The notes under the pieces were generated by a model. The model had not been told where the DNA came from, made no database searches, and saw only the letters and a list, made by a program, of their open reading frames with translations. DNA of 64,000 nt from Phenylobacterium sp. Root700. GTDB lineage: Bacteria; Pseudomonadota; Alphaproteobacteria; Caulobacterales; Caulobacteraceae. Positions 8,154-17,452 of this stretch are shown here, one piece after another; the stretch's first letter is position 1; the number at the start of each line of letters is the position of its first letter. Location of the stretch: assembly GCF_001429025.1 (NCBI RefSeq), contig NZ_LMHT01000022.1, forward strand, positions 62,001-126,000. The letters are read 5' to 3'. Made by a program: the position numbers and the translations under genes.

Positions 8154-11100
8154 CGGCGCGCGCGCGCCGACGGCGGCTGACCATCGGCGGATAGCTCAGG
8201 ATCCTGGGCGGCTTGACCTTGTGGGCGCGCCGGAGGGTTTCGACGCCCTGGTGATGGCCGATATCGTCAAGGCCCGTGGGGGCCTGTCGATGTTTGTCGC
8301 CCGCGACGGCTCGCGGCTTTCGGCCTTCATCGACGCCTTCACCTTCTTCTCGCCGCAGGTGCAGATCTTGCGGTTCCCGTCGTGGGATTGCCTGCCTTAC
8401 GACCGCATCGGGCCTTCGCCAGGCTCCGCCGCCGAGCGGATGACCACCCTGGCGCGGCTGGCCAAGGGGCTAGACCCCAAGAAGCCGTCGCTGCTGGTGA
8501 CCACGGTCCCGGCGCTGCTGCAACGGGTTCCGCCGAAGTCGACCGTCGAGGGCGCGGCCTATTCGGCCAAGGTCGGCAATGTGGTCGAGATCGCCGATCT
8601 CGAACGCTATTTCGCGATCAATGGCTACCAACGGGCCTCGACGGTGTCGGAGCGCGGCGAGTTCGCGATCCGCGGCGGGGTGATCGACGTCTTCCCGCCG
8701 AGCGCCGAGGAGCCGGTGCGGCTCGACCTGTTCGGCGACACGCTGGAATCGATCCGGGGCTTTGATCCCGAGACTCAGCGCTCAACCCGCCAGCTCAAGG
8801 ACGTCTCGCTGCTGCCGGTGAGCGAGTGCCTGCTGGACAAGGATGCGATCTCGCGTTTCCGGCGCGGCTATGTCGAGACGTTCGGCGCGCCCGGCGGCGA
8901 CCCGCTGTACGAAACCGTCAGCGAAGGCGGTCGCCGCGCGGGCATGGAACATTGGCTGCCGCTGTTCTATCCGGACATGGCGACCCTGCTGGACTACCTG
9001 CCCAGCAACACCTTGATCGCCACCGATCACCTGGCTGAATCGGCCCGCGAAGAGCGGATGTCGATGATCGCCGACGCCTACGATTCCAGGGCGCAGGCCG
9101 ACCGCAAGGTTCACTATCATCCGCTGTCGCCCGACCGGCTCTATATGGACGCCGACGAATGGCGCGAGCGGCTGGCGGCGCGGCCGACCCGGCGGTTCTC
9201 GGCCTTCCAGGAAGTGGAAGGCGACACCGTCGTCGACATGGGCGCGCGGCTCGGCCGGACGTTCGTTGCCGAGCGTCAGCAGGATTCGGTCAATCTGTTC
9301 GAGGCCACGGCCGACCACGCCCGGAAGAAGGCCGCTGAAGGCAAGCGCGTGCTGTTCGCCTCCTGGTCGGACGGTTCGTCGGACCGCCTGGGCGCCATGC
9401 TGGCCGATCATGGCCTGAAGAACATTTCGCTCGCGCCTTATTGGGATGCGGCCAAGGCCGCCGATCCGAAGAGCCCGCAGCGCGTGGTGCTGCCGCTGGA
9501 GTCCGGTTTCGAGACCGAGAACCTGGCGGTCATCTCCGAGACCGACATTCTCGGCGACCGGCTGGCGCGTCCGCGCCGCAAGCGCCGGGCCGCGAACTTC
9601 CTGGCCGAGGCCTCGTCCCTGACGCCAGGCGATCTGGTGGTCCATATCGACCACGGGATCGGGCGTTATGAGGGCCTGAAGACCCTCGACGTCCAGGGCG
9701 CCCCGCACGACTGCCTGGAACTGCAATACGGCGGCGAGGCCAAGCTCTATCTGCCGGTCGAGAACATCGACCTGCTGACCCGTTACGGCTCGGACGGCGA
9801 GAACGTCCAGCTTGACCGCCTCGGCGGGGCGGCCTGGCAGGCGCGTAAGGCGCGGGCCAAGGAGCGCCTGCGCGAGATGGCCATGGGCCTGATCGGCATC
9901 GCCGCCGAGCGCGCGACCAAGGTCACCGACCCGGTCGTGCCGCCGCATGGCGTGTTCGACGAATTCTGCGCCCGCTTCCCCTATGAAGAGACCGAAGACC
10001 AGCTCAACGCCATCGGCGATGTCCTGGAAGACCTGGGCGCCGGCCGGCCGATGGATCGCCTGATCTGCGGCGACGTCGGCTTCGGCAAGACCGAGGTCGC
10101 CCTGCGCGCCGCCTTCGTGGTGGCGATGAGCGGCCTGCAGGTCGCGATCGTGGCCCCAACGACCCTGCTGGCCCGCCAGCACTTCAAGACCTTCTCCGAG
10201 CGCTTCCAGGGTTGGCCGATCAAGGTCCGGCGTCTGTCGCGCCTGGTTCCCGCCAAGGAAGCGGCCGAAACCCGCGAGGAGCTCAAGAACGGCGAGGTCG
10301 AGATCATCGTCGGCACCCATGCGGTGCTGTCCAAGCAGGTCGGGTTCAAGAACCTCGGCCTGGTGATTGTCGACGAGGAGCAGCACTTCGGCGTGAAGCA
10401 CAAGGAGAAGCTCAAGGAGCTTCGCACCGACGTGCACATGCTGACCCTGACCGCGACGCCGATCCCGCGGACCTTGCAGATGTCGCTGTCGGGCATCCGC
10501 GAGATGTCGATCATCGCCACGCCGCCGGTCGACCGGTTGGCGGTGCGGACCTATGTCACGCCCTTCGATCAGGTGGTGATCCGCGAGGCGCTGCTGCGCG
10601 AGAAGTATCGCGGCGGCCAGGCCTATTACGTCGCTCCGCGTCTTTCCGACCTGCCGGAGTTGGAACGGTTCCTGCGCGTGCAGGTGCCGGAGGTTCGCTA
10701 TGTGGTCGGCCACGGCCAGATGGCGCCGACCCAGCTCGAGGAGGTGATGAGCGCCTTCTACGAAGGGCAGTATGACGTGCTGCTGTCGACCACCATCGTC
10801 GAGAGCGGGCTGGATATCCCGACCGCCAACACCATGATCCTGCACCGCGCCGACATGTTCGGCCTGGCCCAGATGTACCAGCTGCGCGGCCGGGTCGGCC
10901 GGGCCAAGGCGCGGGCCTACGCCTATCTGACCACCCCGGCCGAGAAGCCGATCACGCTGTCGGCCGAGCGCCGCCTGAAGGTGCTGCAGTCGCTCGACAG
11001 CCTCGGTGCCGGCTTCCAGCTCGCGAGCCATGACCTGGACCAGCGCGGCGGGGGCAACCTGCTGGGCGAGGAACAGTCGGGCCATATCCGCGAGATCGGG

Positions 11101-11634
11101 GTCGAGCTCTATCAGCAGATGCTGGAAGACGCGGTCAACGAGCTGAAGGAACTGGCCGGCAAGGGCGACGGCGCCGCCGACCGTGGTTGGTCGCCGCAGA
11201 TCAACACCGGCGCGGCCGTGCTGATCCCCGAGGAATACGTGCCCGACCTGAACGTGCGCCTGTCGCTCTATCGCCGTCTGTCCGACGCCGAGAAGTCGGG
11301 CGACCGCGAAGCCCTGGCCGCCGAGATGATCGACCGCTTCGGTCCGCTGCCGCCGGAGGCTGGCCAGCTGCTGAAGGTCGTGGCCATCAAGGGCCTGTGC
11401 CGCGAGGCCAATGTCGCCAAGATCGACGTCGGCCCCAAGGGCGCGGTCGTCACGTTCCGGGGCGATGAATTCAAGAACCCGATGGGTCTGGTCGGCTTCG
11501 TCCAGAAGAACCAGATCGCCTGGAGAATCCGTCCCGACCACAAGGTCGTGGTGAAGGGCGAGTGGGAAACCCCGGAGCAACGGCTCGCCGCCGCCGAGCG
11601 GGTGCTGGCCGAGCTCGCCAAGCTGGCGGCCTAG
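8143..11634 (+). CDS. mfd: Transcription-repair coupling factor Mfd
   Basis: Translocase that removes RNA polymerase stalled at lesions and recruits UvrA. The start at ATG 8143 is preferred because GGAGAGGA ends 3 nt upstream; an in-frame ATG at 8122 inside sdhE lacks this. 1163 residues. N-terminal UvrB-like module, RNAP-interaction domain (SLTPGDLVVHIDHGIGRYEG), then the RecG-like motor: GDVGFGKTEVALRAA near residue 642, DEEQHFG near 743, TATPIPRTLQMSL, QLRGRVGRAKARAYAY, and the TRCF C-terminal domain. Complete. Confidence 0.97.
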   Translation: MAADGARAPTAADHRRIAQDPGRLDLVGAPEGFDALVMADIVKARGGLSMFVARDGSRLSAFIDAFTFFSPQVQILRFPSWDCLPYDRIGPSPGSAAERMTTLARLAKGLDPKKPSLLVTTVPALLQRVPPKSTVEGAAYSAKVGNVVEIADLERYFAINGYQRASTVSERGEFAIRGGVIDVFPPSAEEPVRLDLFGDTLESIRGFDPETQRSTRQLKDVSLLPVSECLLDKDAISRFRRGYVETFGAPGGDPLYETVSEGGRRAGMEHWLPLFYPDMATLLDYLPSNTLIATDHLAESAREERMSMIADAYDSRAQADRKVHYHPLSPDRLYMDADEWRERLAARPTRRFSAFQEVEGDTVVDMGARLGRTFVAERQQDSVNLFEATADHARKKAAEGKRVLFASWSDGSSDRLGAMLADHGLKNISLAPYWDAAKAADPKSPQRVVLPLESGFETENLAVISETDILGDRLARPRRKRRAANFLAEASSLTPGDLVVHIDHGIGRYEGLKTLDVQGAPHDCLELQYGGEAKLYLPVENIDLLTRYGSDGENVQLDRLGGAAWQARKARAKERLREMAMGLIGIAAERATKVTDPVVPPHGVFDEFCARFPYEETEDQLNAIGDVLEDLGAGRPMDRLICGDVGFGKTEVALRAAFVVAMSGLQVAIVAPTTLLARQHFKTFSERFQGWPIKVRRLSRLVPAKEAAETREELKNGEVEIIVGTHAVLSKQVGFKNLGLVIVDEEQHFGVKHKEKLKELRTDVHMLTLTATPIPRTLQMSLSGIREMSIIATPPVDRLAVRTYVTPFDQVVIREALLREKYRGGQAYYVAPRLSDLPELERFLRVQVPEVRYVVGHGQMAPTQLEEVMSAFYEGQYDVLLSTTIVESGLDIPTANTMILHRADMFGLAQMYQLRGRVGRAKARAYAYLTTPAEKPITLSAERRLKVLQSLDSLGAGFQLASHDLDQRGGGNLLGEEQSGHIREIGVELYQQMLEDAVNELKELAGKGDGAADRGWSPQINTGAAVLIPEEYVPDLNVRLSLYRRLSDAEKSGDREALAAEMIDRFGPLPPEAGQLLKVVAIKGLCREANVAKIDVGPKGAVVTFRGDEFKNPMGLVGFVQKNQIAWRIRPDHKVVVKGEWETPEQRLAAAERVLAELAKLAA

Positions 11635-11695
11635 CGGGGTTTGCCTCGCGATGGCGCTGCTCTAGGTTGCGGCGTCGGGGTGTAAGGGAACGTTC

Positions 11696-12070
11696 GTGCA
11701 AAAAGTCATCACCGCAGCAGCTCTGACTGCATCGCTATTCATGGCCGGCGGTGCGAGGGCGCAGGATGCTGAGACCTTGGGCGACCTGAAGTGCATCGCT
11801 GTCATATCGATCGCCGCCGGCCAACAGACAGATCCGGCCGCCGTCATGAGCGCGGGGATGGGAATCCTCTATTTCATGGGCCGGATCGAAGGCCGCGTCC
11901 CGGGCTTCAACGTCGAGAACGGCCTGCGAGTCGAGGTGGGGAAGCTGACCAGCGCCGGCGTGACGACCGAACTTGTCCGCTGTGGCGGGGCGCTGACCTC
12001 GAAGGGCAAAGAACTGCAGGCCATCGGACGCAGCATGCAAAGCATGCCCGACTTGAAGCCGGACACCTGA
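11696..12070 (+). CDS. Small secreted protein, unknown function
   Basis: 124 residues from a GTG start (GTAAGGGAA upstream). Residues 1-22 form a signal peptide ending ARAQ. The mature part is short with two cysteines (LKCIAV and VRCGGA) that could form a disulfide. Methionines and glycines cluster at AGMGILYFMGRIEG. No family is recognised with confidence. It converges on the popA-linked membrane-protein gene, 7 bp away. Confidence 0.65.
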   Translation: MQKVITAAALTASLFMAGGARAQDAETLGDLKCIAVISIAAGQQTDPAAVMSAGMGILYFMGRIEGRVPGFNVENGLRVEVGKLTSAGVTTELVRCGGALTSKGKELQAIGRSMQSMPDLKPDT

Positions 12071-12077
12071 GCCTGGT

Positions 12078-12584
12078 TCAGGAGGCTTCCGTCGCCGTCA
12101 ACAGGCGCCGTGCCCGGATCCACATTTCAAGCCGCTGGGCGCAGACCAGGCCCGCCGCGAACAGCAGGAAGACGTCGGTGATCTCCACCGGCGTGACATG
12201 CAGCTCGCTTGCGTGGCTCATCGCATAGTCCCTGAACGAGAAGCGCAGCAGGAAGACGCCGGCGATCAGCGCCATGCCGAGCGGCGAGGCCTTGCTGGTA
12301 AAGGCGTGGGTGGCTGGATCGATGGTGATGGCGACAGTCCGTCCGCGCCACCAGCCCATGCCGACGCCCATGCCAAGCGCAAACATCTCCGCGGCCAGAA
12401 CCGGAAGACGCGGCGCGGCTTGGGCGGAGAGGCTGAGGATGACCGCAGTTAGGATCAAGGTCGGCATGATCCACATGCGTTCGATCCGCAGGCGGCGTGC
12501 GCGGCTTCCGCGCAGGACCATGATCGCTATGGCGATGAGCGGAACAAGGTAGGTCCAGGGGACCGCCGAGTTCTGCGGCTCCAT
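12078..12584 (-). CDS. Integral membrane protein, DUF1453/CcdC-like
   Basis: 168 residues with about four hydrophobic segments. The early sequence RARRLRIERMWIMPTLIL, then a conserved-looking GMGWWRGR and TIDPATHAF stretch, recall the CcdC/DUF1453 membrane family. Its ATG overlaps the popA stop (TGATG), so it is translationally coupled to popA. The role is unknown; its tie to popA is by position only. Confidence 0.6.
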   Translation of the reverse strand: MEPQNSAVPWTYLVPLIAIAIMVLRGSRARRLRIERMWIMPTLILTAVILSLSAQAAPRLPVLAAEMFALGMGVGMGWWRGRTVAITIDPATHAFTSKASPLGMALIAGVFLLRFSFRDYAMSHASELHVTPVEITDVFLLFAAGLVCAQRLEMWIRARRLLTATEAS

Positions 12585-13912
12585 CAGCTGGCTTTCTGAT
12601 GGGCGCGCGCGGCCGCCTCTTCCAACGCCTTGCCGACTGCGTCGGGGGATGCGACCTCGGCGACGCCGATGTCGAAATCGACCACGAAGGGCGGCTTGCC
12701 GTCACCGGCCTCGAAGGCGGTGCAGCCAATGACCGCGGCGATCCGTTCGCCGGCGGCGCGGGCCGCGGCCTTGTTGGTGGCGGGTAGCGCGAGCGCGAAG
12801 ACTTCAGGACCCAGACGGGCGGCGGTGTCCTCGACGCGGACCAGGCGGCCGATCATCGAGCCGATCTGCGGTATGGCGCGATCGAGCCAGCCGCCGGCGC
12901 GGGCGTGAGAGACGTCGGTGCGTTCTGCGACCTTGAGCACGCAGACCGAGAGCGGCCGCCCGCGAACCCGCGAGGCCTGGGCCAGTCGGCCCACGTGACG
13001 GGCGAAGAGGTCGCGGGTGAAGAGGCCGGTGGCCGCGTCCATCAGGCCCGAGGTGCGGGCCTTCTCCAGGGCGCGGCGGACCGCGCTCTGATGGCGGTAA
13101 CTGCGGGCCAATTCCAGAACACGCCGGGCGGTCTCGGTCTCCGGAGTTTCCGGCGAGGCCACATCGGAGACGCCCCGATGGTAGGCCTCGGACATGGTCA
13201 CGTAGCTTTCCTGGCGCATGTAGAGCAGGGCGGGCGTGTGATAGAGGCGGGTGTTGCGGCGCATGCCGGCGGCGATCGACAACGCCTCCTGGCTGGTGTC
13301 GCCGGCCCACAGCACCACGGCGTCGAACGGCCGCTCATGCAGGTAGTCGAAGGCCGTGTACGCGGTGAAGGCGCCAACCACCTCGGCCCCCGACCGGGTG
13401 AGGGCGTTGGCCAGGGCCAGGAACTGCGGGGCCGGTTCGCCGATGGCCAGCACCTGGAACGGCGAGGCGTCGGGTTCGGGCATGTCCAGCCGGCGGCCAC
13501 GGTCGGCGAAGGTCTCGAGCCGAAGTTCGAACTCTTCTTCCGCCACGGCGGTCCGGACCAGTGTCTCCAGCCGCATCACCGCCTGGGCGGGGTGCAGCGG
13601 GGCCGCCAAGGTCAGGTCGAAATCATAGGTGTCGAGCTCGGGGCCCGGATCGCCAATGGCGATGACCGGCAGCCGGCGCGGGGCGCAGGCCGCTTTCAGG
13701 CGGCGCGCCATGGTCAGGGCTTCGTGACCGCCGCTGGCGAGGTCGACGATGGCCGCCTCAACCCCCAGGTCGCCCAGGGCCGCGAGCGCCGCATAGGGGC
13801 CGCGGGCGGTGACCGTGCGCCAGCCGAGCCTGTCCAGACCCTCGGCGAGAGGGCCCGCCAGGGCGTCGTCGCGTGCAACAATCAAGACGCGCGCCTGGAC
13901 GCCAGCCGTCAT
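12584..13912 (-). CDS. popA: PopA-like c-di-GMP effector: REC-REC-degenerate GGDEF
   Basis: 442 residues. The first receiver domain has a phosphoryl-acceptor-like Asp in AAIVDLAS (residue 57). A second receiver-like domain lacks an obvious acceptor. The C-terminal GGDEF-like domain reads RLGPEVF (active-site loop degenerate at 368-372), so cyclase activity is unlikely. A product-binding I-site RVED (359-362) lies exactly five residues upstream. In Caulobacter, PopA with this layout binds c-di-GMP and helps RcdA deliver CtrA to ClpXP at the pole. The assignment rests on architecture; other PleD paralogues are possible. Confidence 0.8.
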   Translation of the reverse strand: MTAGVQARVLIVARDDALAGPLAEGLDRLGWRTVTARGPYAALAALGDLGVEAAIVDLASGGHEALTMARRLKAACAPRRLPVIAIGDPGPELDTYDFDLTLAAPLHPAQAVMRLETLVRTAVAEEEFELRLETFADRGRRLDMPEPDASPFQVLAIGEPAPQFLALANALTRSGAEVVGAFTAYTAFDYLHERPFDAVVLWAGDTSQEALSIAAGMRRNTRLYHTPALLYMRQESYVTMSEAYHRGVSDVASPETPETETARRVLELARSYRHQSAVRRALEKARTSGLMDAATGLFTRDLFARHVGRLAQASRVRGRPLSVCVLKVAERTDVSHARAGGWLDRAIPQIGSMIGRLVRVEDTAARLGPEVFALALPATNKAAARAAGERIAAVIGCTAFEAGDGKPPFVVDFDIGVAEVASPDAVGKALEEAAARAHQKAS

Positions 13913-14045
13913 TTCCGAGAATCCTCGCCCAGTTTCCGCGACGCCCTTACCCGGTGTGGGCGGGAATCGAAGCGCAGAAGGACTATACAGCCCCAGCGCG
14001 CATGGGACAGCGACCGCGCGTCGCAGGGAGAAGAGAAGGATGGTT

Positions 14046-14822
14046 ATGGATCAGATGCTTAAGGGCCAGGTGGCGGTGATTACGGGCGCTTCGGGCGGCC
14101 TGGGCGCGCATTTTGCGGGTCTGCTGGCGCGGGCGGGGGCTTCGGTGGCCCTCACGGCCCGTCGGCTCGATCTTGTGGAGAACCATGCTGGTGTCATCGC
14201 GGGCGAAGGCGGACGCGCCATGGCGCTGAAACTGGACGTGGCGGACGCCGCGTCCATCGGTCCGGTCTTCGACGAGGTGGAGACCGCGCTCGGTCCGATC
14301 TCGATCCTGATCAACAACGCCGGCGTCGGCGGCGAGGGGCTGGCCCTGGACCTCTCCATCGACGAGTGGGATCGGACCTTCGACGTTAATGTGCGCGGGG
14401 TCTTCTTCGCCGCCCAACAGGCCGCCAAGCGGATGATCGCCTCGGGCGTCGCCGAGCGGGGCGACGGACGGATCGTCAACATCGCCTCGATCGCCGCGCA
14501 CACGGTGCTGCCGGGCCTTTCAGCCTACTGCGCCTCCAAGGCTTCGGTCGCGATGCTGACCAAGGGGCTGGCGCGCGAATGGGCGCGACGTGGCGTAGCG
14601 GTGAACGCGATTTGCCCGGGCTATATCGAAACCGACATCAACGCCGATTGGTTCGCCACTGAAGGCGGGCAGAAGCAGATGAAGAGCTTCCCGCGGCGGC
14701 GGCTGATGGAGGCCGGTGACCTGGACGCCGCGCTGATGATGCTCTGCGGCCCGGCCGCCCGCGCGATCACCGGGACCGTCATCACCGTCGATGATGGCCA
14801 GTCGTTGCCCGGCGGCGGCTGA
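14046..14822 (+). CDS. Short-chain dehydrogenase/reductase
   Basis: 258 residues from ATG 14046, which has AGAAGG 6 nt upstream; ATG 14040 is in frame but abuts the ribosome site. Classical SDR: TGASGGLGAH (NAD(P)), NNAG, catalytic Ser in NIASIAA and YCASK (Tyr/Lys), then CPGYIETDIN. These enzymes oxidise or reduce hydroxyl/keto groups of acyl or other small substrates. The CoA-transferase/racemase homologue 60 bp downstream suggests a lipid or branched-acid catabolic use. Confidence 0.88.
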   Translation: MDQMLKGQVAVITGASGGLGAHFAGLLARAGASVALTARRLDLVENHAGVIAGEGGRAMALKLDVADAASIGPVFDEVETALGPISILINNAGVGGEGLALDLSIDEWDRTFDVNVRGVFFAAQQAAKRMIASGVAERGDGRIVNIASIAAHTVLPGLSAYCASKASVAMLTKGLAREWARRGVAVNAICPGYIETDINADWFATEGGQKQMKSFPRRRLMEAGDLDAALMMLCGPAARAITGTVITVDDGQSLPGGG

Positions 14823-14882
14823 TGGTTGGCTGACGGAGCGTCACCACTTCTAAGCTCTCAGCACAATCAAGGGAGACGACAC

Positions 14883-16016
14883 ATGGGCCAGGGACCGCTT
14901 TCGGGGCTTAAGATCGTGGAGTTCGCCGGGATCGGACCTGGCCCGTTCTGCGGCATGTTGTTGTCGGACCTGGGGGCCGACGTCGTGCGGATCGACCGCA
15001 AGGGTCAGGGCCGGGCCTCGCCCGCCGACATCACCAGTCGCGGGCGGCGCTCGGTGGCCCTGGACCTGAAGAACCCGGCGGCCATCGAAACCTGCCTGAA
15101 GCTGATGGAAGGGGCGGACGCCGTCTTCGAGGGCTTCCGCCCAGGCGTCATGGAGCGGCTCGGGCTCGGCCCCGAGGTGGCGCTGAAGCGCAATCCGAAG
15201 CTGGTCTATGGCCGGATGACCGGGTGGGGGCAGTTTGGCCCCTACGCCAATGCGGCTGGCCACGACATGAACTACATCGCCATCACCGGGGCGCTGCACG
15301 CCATCGGGTCCAAGGACAAGCCGGTCCCGCCGCTGAACCTGGTCGGCGATTTCGGCGGCGGCGCGCTCTATCTCGCCTTTGGCCTGCTGGCCGGGGTGCT
15401 GAGCGCACGCTCGACCGGCCGCGGCCAAGTCATCGATTGCGCGATGAGCGACGGCGCGGCCTCGCTGATGTCGATGTTCTACGGCTTCAAGGCTAGCGGG
15501 ATGTGGAAGGACGAGCGGCGGGCGAACCTGCTCGACGGCGGCGCGCACTTCTACGACACCTATCAATGCGCCGACGGCAAGTGGATCTCGATCGGCTCGA
15601 TCGAGCCGCAGTTCTACGCGTTGCTGCTGGAGAAGACCGGGATCACCGACCCTGAGTTCGCGGCCCAGATGAACCGCGGCAGCTGGGATTCGCTGCGCGA
15701 GAAGCTGGCCGAGGTGATCGCCAAGAAAACCCAGGCCGAATGGTGCGAGATCATGGACGCCACCGACGTCTGTTTCGCGCCGGTGCTGGACCTCGATGAA
15801 GCCCCCAAGCACGCGCATAACGTGGCGCGGCAGACCTTTGTGGAACTGGAAGGCGTGGTTCAGCCCGCTCCGGCGCCGCGGTTTTCGGTGACGCCTGGGG
15901 CGATCCAAGGACCGCCGCCGGCCATCGGCGCCCACGACCAGGAAGCCTTGGGAGATTGGGGCTTCTCACCGGCCGCCATCGACGCGCTGAAGGCTTCGGG
16001 CGCGCTGGCGGGGTAG
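14883..16016 (+). CDS. CaiB/BaiF family protein, alpha-methylacyl-CoA racemase-like
   Basis: 377 residues; ATG 14883 is preceded by AGGGAGACG. Class III CoA-transferase fold: [18 protein letters not shown] at the N-terminus, GRMTGWGQ, then GHDMNY and [14 protein letters not shown], which carry the His/Asp pair used by alpha-methylacyl-CoA racemase. That family interconverts (R)/(S)-2-methylacyl-CoA in branched fatty acid degradation. The neighbouring SDR is consistent. A CoA-transferase role cannot be excluded. Confidence 0.85.
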   Translation: MGQGPLSGLKIVEFAGIGPGPFCGMLLSDLGADVVRIDRKGQGRASPADITSRGRRSVALDLKNPAAIETCLKLMEGADAVFEGFRPGVMERLGLGPEVALKRNPKLVYGRMTGWGQFGPYANAAGHDMNYIAITGALHAIGSKDKPVPPLNLVGDFGGGALYLAFGLLAGVLSARSTGRGQVIDCAMSDGAASLMSMFYGFKASGMWKDERRANLLDGGAHFYDTYQCADGKWISIGSIEPQFYALLLEKTGITDPEFAAQMNRGSWDSLREKLAEVIAKKTQAEWCEIMDATDVCFAPVLDLDEAPKHAHNVARQTFVELEGVVQPAPAPRFSVTPGAIQGPPPAIGAHDQEALGDWGFSPAAIDALKASGALAG

Positions 16017-16026
16017 GCGCGTCGCG

Positions 16027-16056
16027 CTCCGGATCGACCAGGCGGCCGATCCGGAG
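16027..16056. terminator. Bidirectional hairpin between convergent genes
   Basis: CTCCGGATCG (16027-16036) pairs perfectly with CGATCCGGAG (16047-16056) across a 10-nt loop. It sits in the 53-bp gap between the CoA-transferase homologue and pstS, which converge. No T-run follows on either side, so it may act as an mRNA 3'-end stem rather than an intrinsic terminator. Confidence 0.45.
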
Positions 16057-16069
16057 GCGACCTCAAATA

Positions 16070-17149
16070 CTACTTCGTCGGGGCGGTCATCGCCGTCATC
16101 GCGGTGGCGACTTCCTTCTGAGCGGCGTGGGCGTCGGCCGCGAGCGGGATCAGGCCGCGTTGCTGCAGATAACCGCCCTTGCCGGTCGCGCCGTCGGAGA
16201 CGAAGGCCGAGACGAACTCGCGCAGGCCCGGCGTCACGCCGATATTGGCCTTTTTCACGTAGATGTAGAGCGAGCGCGACACCGGGTAGGTGCCGTTGGA
16301 AATGGTCTCGAACGTCGGGGCGACGCCGTCGACCTTGGCCGCCTTGACGGTGTCCATGTTGTTTTCGAGGAACGAGTAACCGAAGACGCCGAGCGCGTTC
16401 GGGGTCTTGGTCAGGGTTTGGACGATGGCGTTGTCGTTCTCGCCAGCGTCGACCCAGGAGCCGTCGCTGCGGATCGTGTGAGCCTTGGCCTTGAAGGCGT
16501 CCTCGTCCTTGCCGTGCAGGGCGTCGAGAGCCGGGATCTTGCGGGCGCCCTTTTCCAGGCCGAGTTCGACGAAGGCGTCGCGAGTGCCCGAGGTGGGCGG
16601 CGGGCCGTAGACCAAGATCGCCTGGGCGGGCAGGGAAGCGTCGACGTCCTTCCAGCTCTTGGCGCTGTTCTTGGCGAAACCGGCCCCATCGGGCAGTTCG
16701 GCGGCCACGCCGCGATAGACCTGATCGAGCTTGAAGTCGTAGGTCGGGCCGGACTTGGCGTTGGCGATCACGATGCCGTCATAGCCGATCTTGATCTCGA
16801 CGATGTCGGTGACGCCGTTGGTCACGCACTGCTCGAATTCCGACTTCTTGATTGGACGCGAAGCGTTGGCGACGTCGGGGAACGCCGCGCCGCTACCGCC
16901 GCAGAACAGCTTGAAGCCGCCGCCGGTGCCCAGGCTTTCGACCTTGGCCGGACGACCGCCCGTGGTCTTGGCGACATTCTCGGCCACGCGGGTGGCGAAG
17001 GGGAAGACCGTGGAGGAGCCGGCGGCCCAGACCTGGTCGCGCCCGCTGGCGCTGGGACCTGCAGCCTTCTCGGCGCCGCTCTTGGAAGGTTGCTGACCAC
17101 AGGCGCTCAAGGCGACCGCGACGACGGCGAGATAGGCAAAAGTCTTCAT
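16070..17149 (-). CDS. pstS: Phosphate ABC transporter substrate-binding lipoprotein PstS
   Basis: Periplasmic phosphate-binding component of the Pst high-affinity uptake system. 359 residues from ATG 17149, which has GGAG at 17157-17160. Lipobox LSAC lies at residues 14-17, so it is lipid-anchored. AAGSSTVFPFA and TGGGFKLFC are the PstS-type phosphate loop, and GPPPTSGTRDAF supplies the other binding loop. No pstCAB genes are adjacent, so it is a detached pstS. A candidate Pho box lies 47 bp upstream of the start. Confidence 0.93.
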   Translation of the reverse strand: MKTFAYLAVVAVALSACGQQPSKSGAEKAAGPSASGRDQVWAAGSSTVFPFATRVAENVAKTTGGRPAKVESLGTGGGFKLFCGGSGAAFPDVANASRPIKKSEFEQCVTNGVTDIVEIKIGYDGIVIANAKSGPTYDFKLDQVYRGVAAELPDGAGFAKNSAKSWKDVDASLPAQAILVYGPPPTSGTRDAFVELGLEKGARKIPALDALHGKDEDAFKAKAHTIRSDGSWVDAGENDNAIVQTLTKTPNALGVFGYSFLENNMDTVKAAKVDGVAPTFETISNGTYPVSRSLYIYVKKANIGVTPGLREFVSAFVSDGATGKGGYLQQRGLIPLAADAHAAQKEVATAMTAMTAPTK

Positions 17150-17195
17150 GGGATGGCTCCGCACCAGTTTAGGTGGCTGGCGCTAACATCCAAGT

Positions 17196-17213
17196 TTGAC
17201 AGTTCCGTGAAGG
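17196..17213 (-). promoter_or_regulatory. Candidate Pho box upstream of pstS
   Basis: On the minus strand the sequence reads CCTTCAC-GGAA-CTGTCAA: two 7-bp half-sites with a 4-bp spacer, matching the CTGTCAT direct repeat bound by PhoB at 5/7 and 6/7 positions. It lies 47 bp upstream of the pstS start, where activation by PhoB under phosphate starvation would be expected. Confidence 0.45.
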
Positions 17214-17452
17214 TCACGTGACGGCTTACCCAGCGGATGAACGGGTTCCGTGAACGGCGTTCACGCAGGGTTCAGCCGAGAAGCCCCAAAACCACGCCAG
17301 ATTGGTCGCCGCAAACTCCCGTCCCTCGACGTGGCGGCTGGTCTGGTGGAACGACACGCCCATCGGCGGCGCGCCGGTTTCCCGCAAGGGGCCGGCGCGC
17401 CGTTTCACATGCGCGAGGGGCCTGCGATGATCGCTTGCGCCGGGAGGCGACG

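Noticed and set aside
8782-11580. 932-residue minus-strand reading frame inside mfd
   Set aside because: Antisense shadow of a fully conserved gene in GC-rich DNA; no ribosome site and low-complexity Gly/Arg/Val composition.
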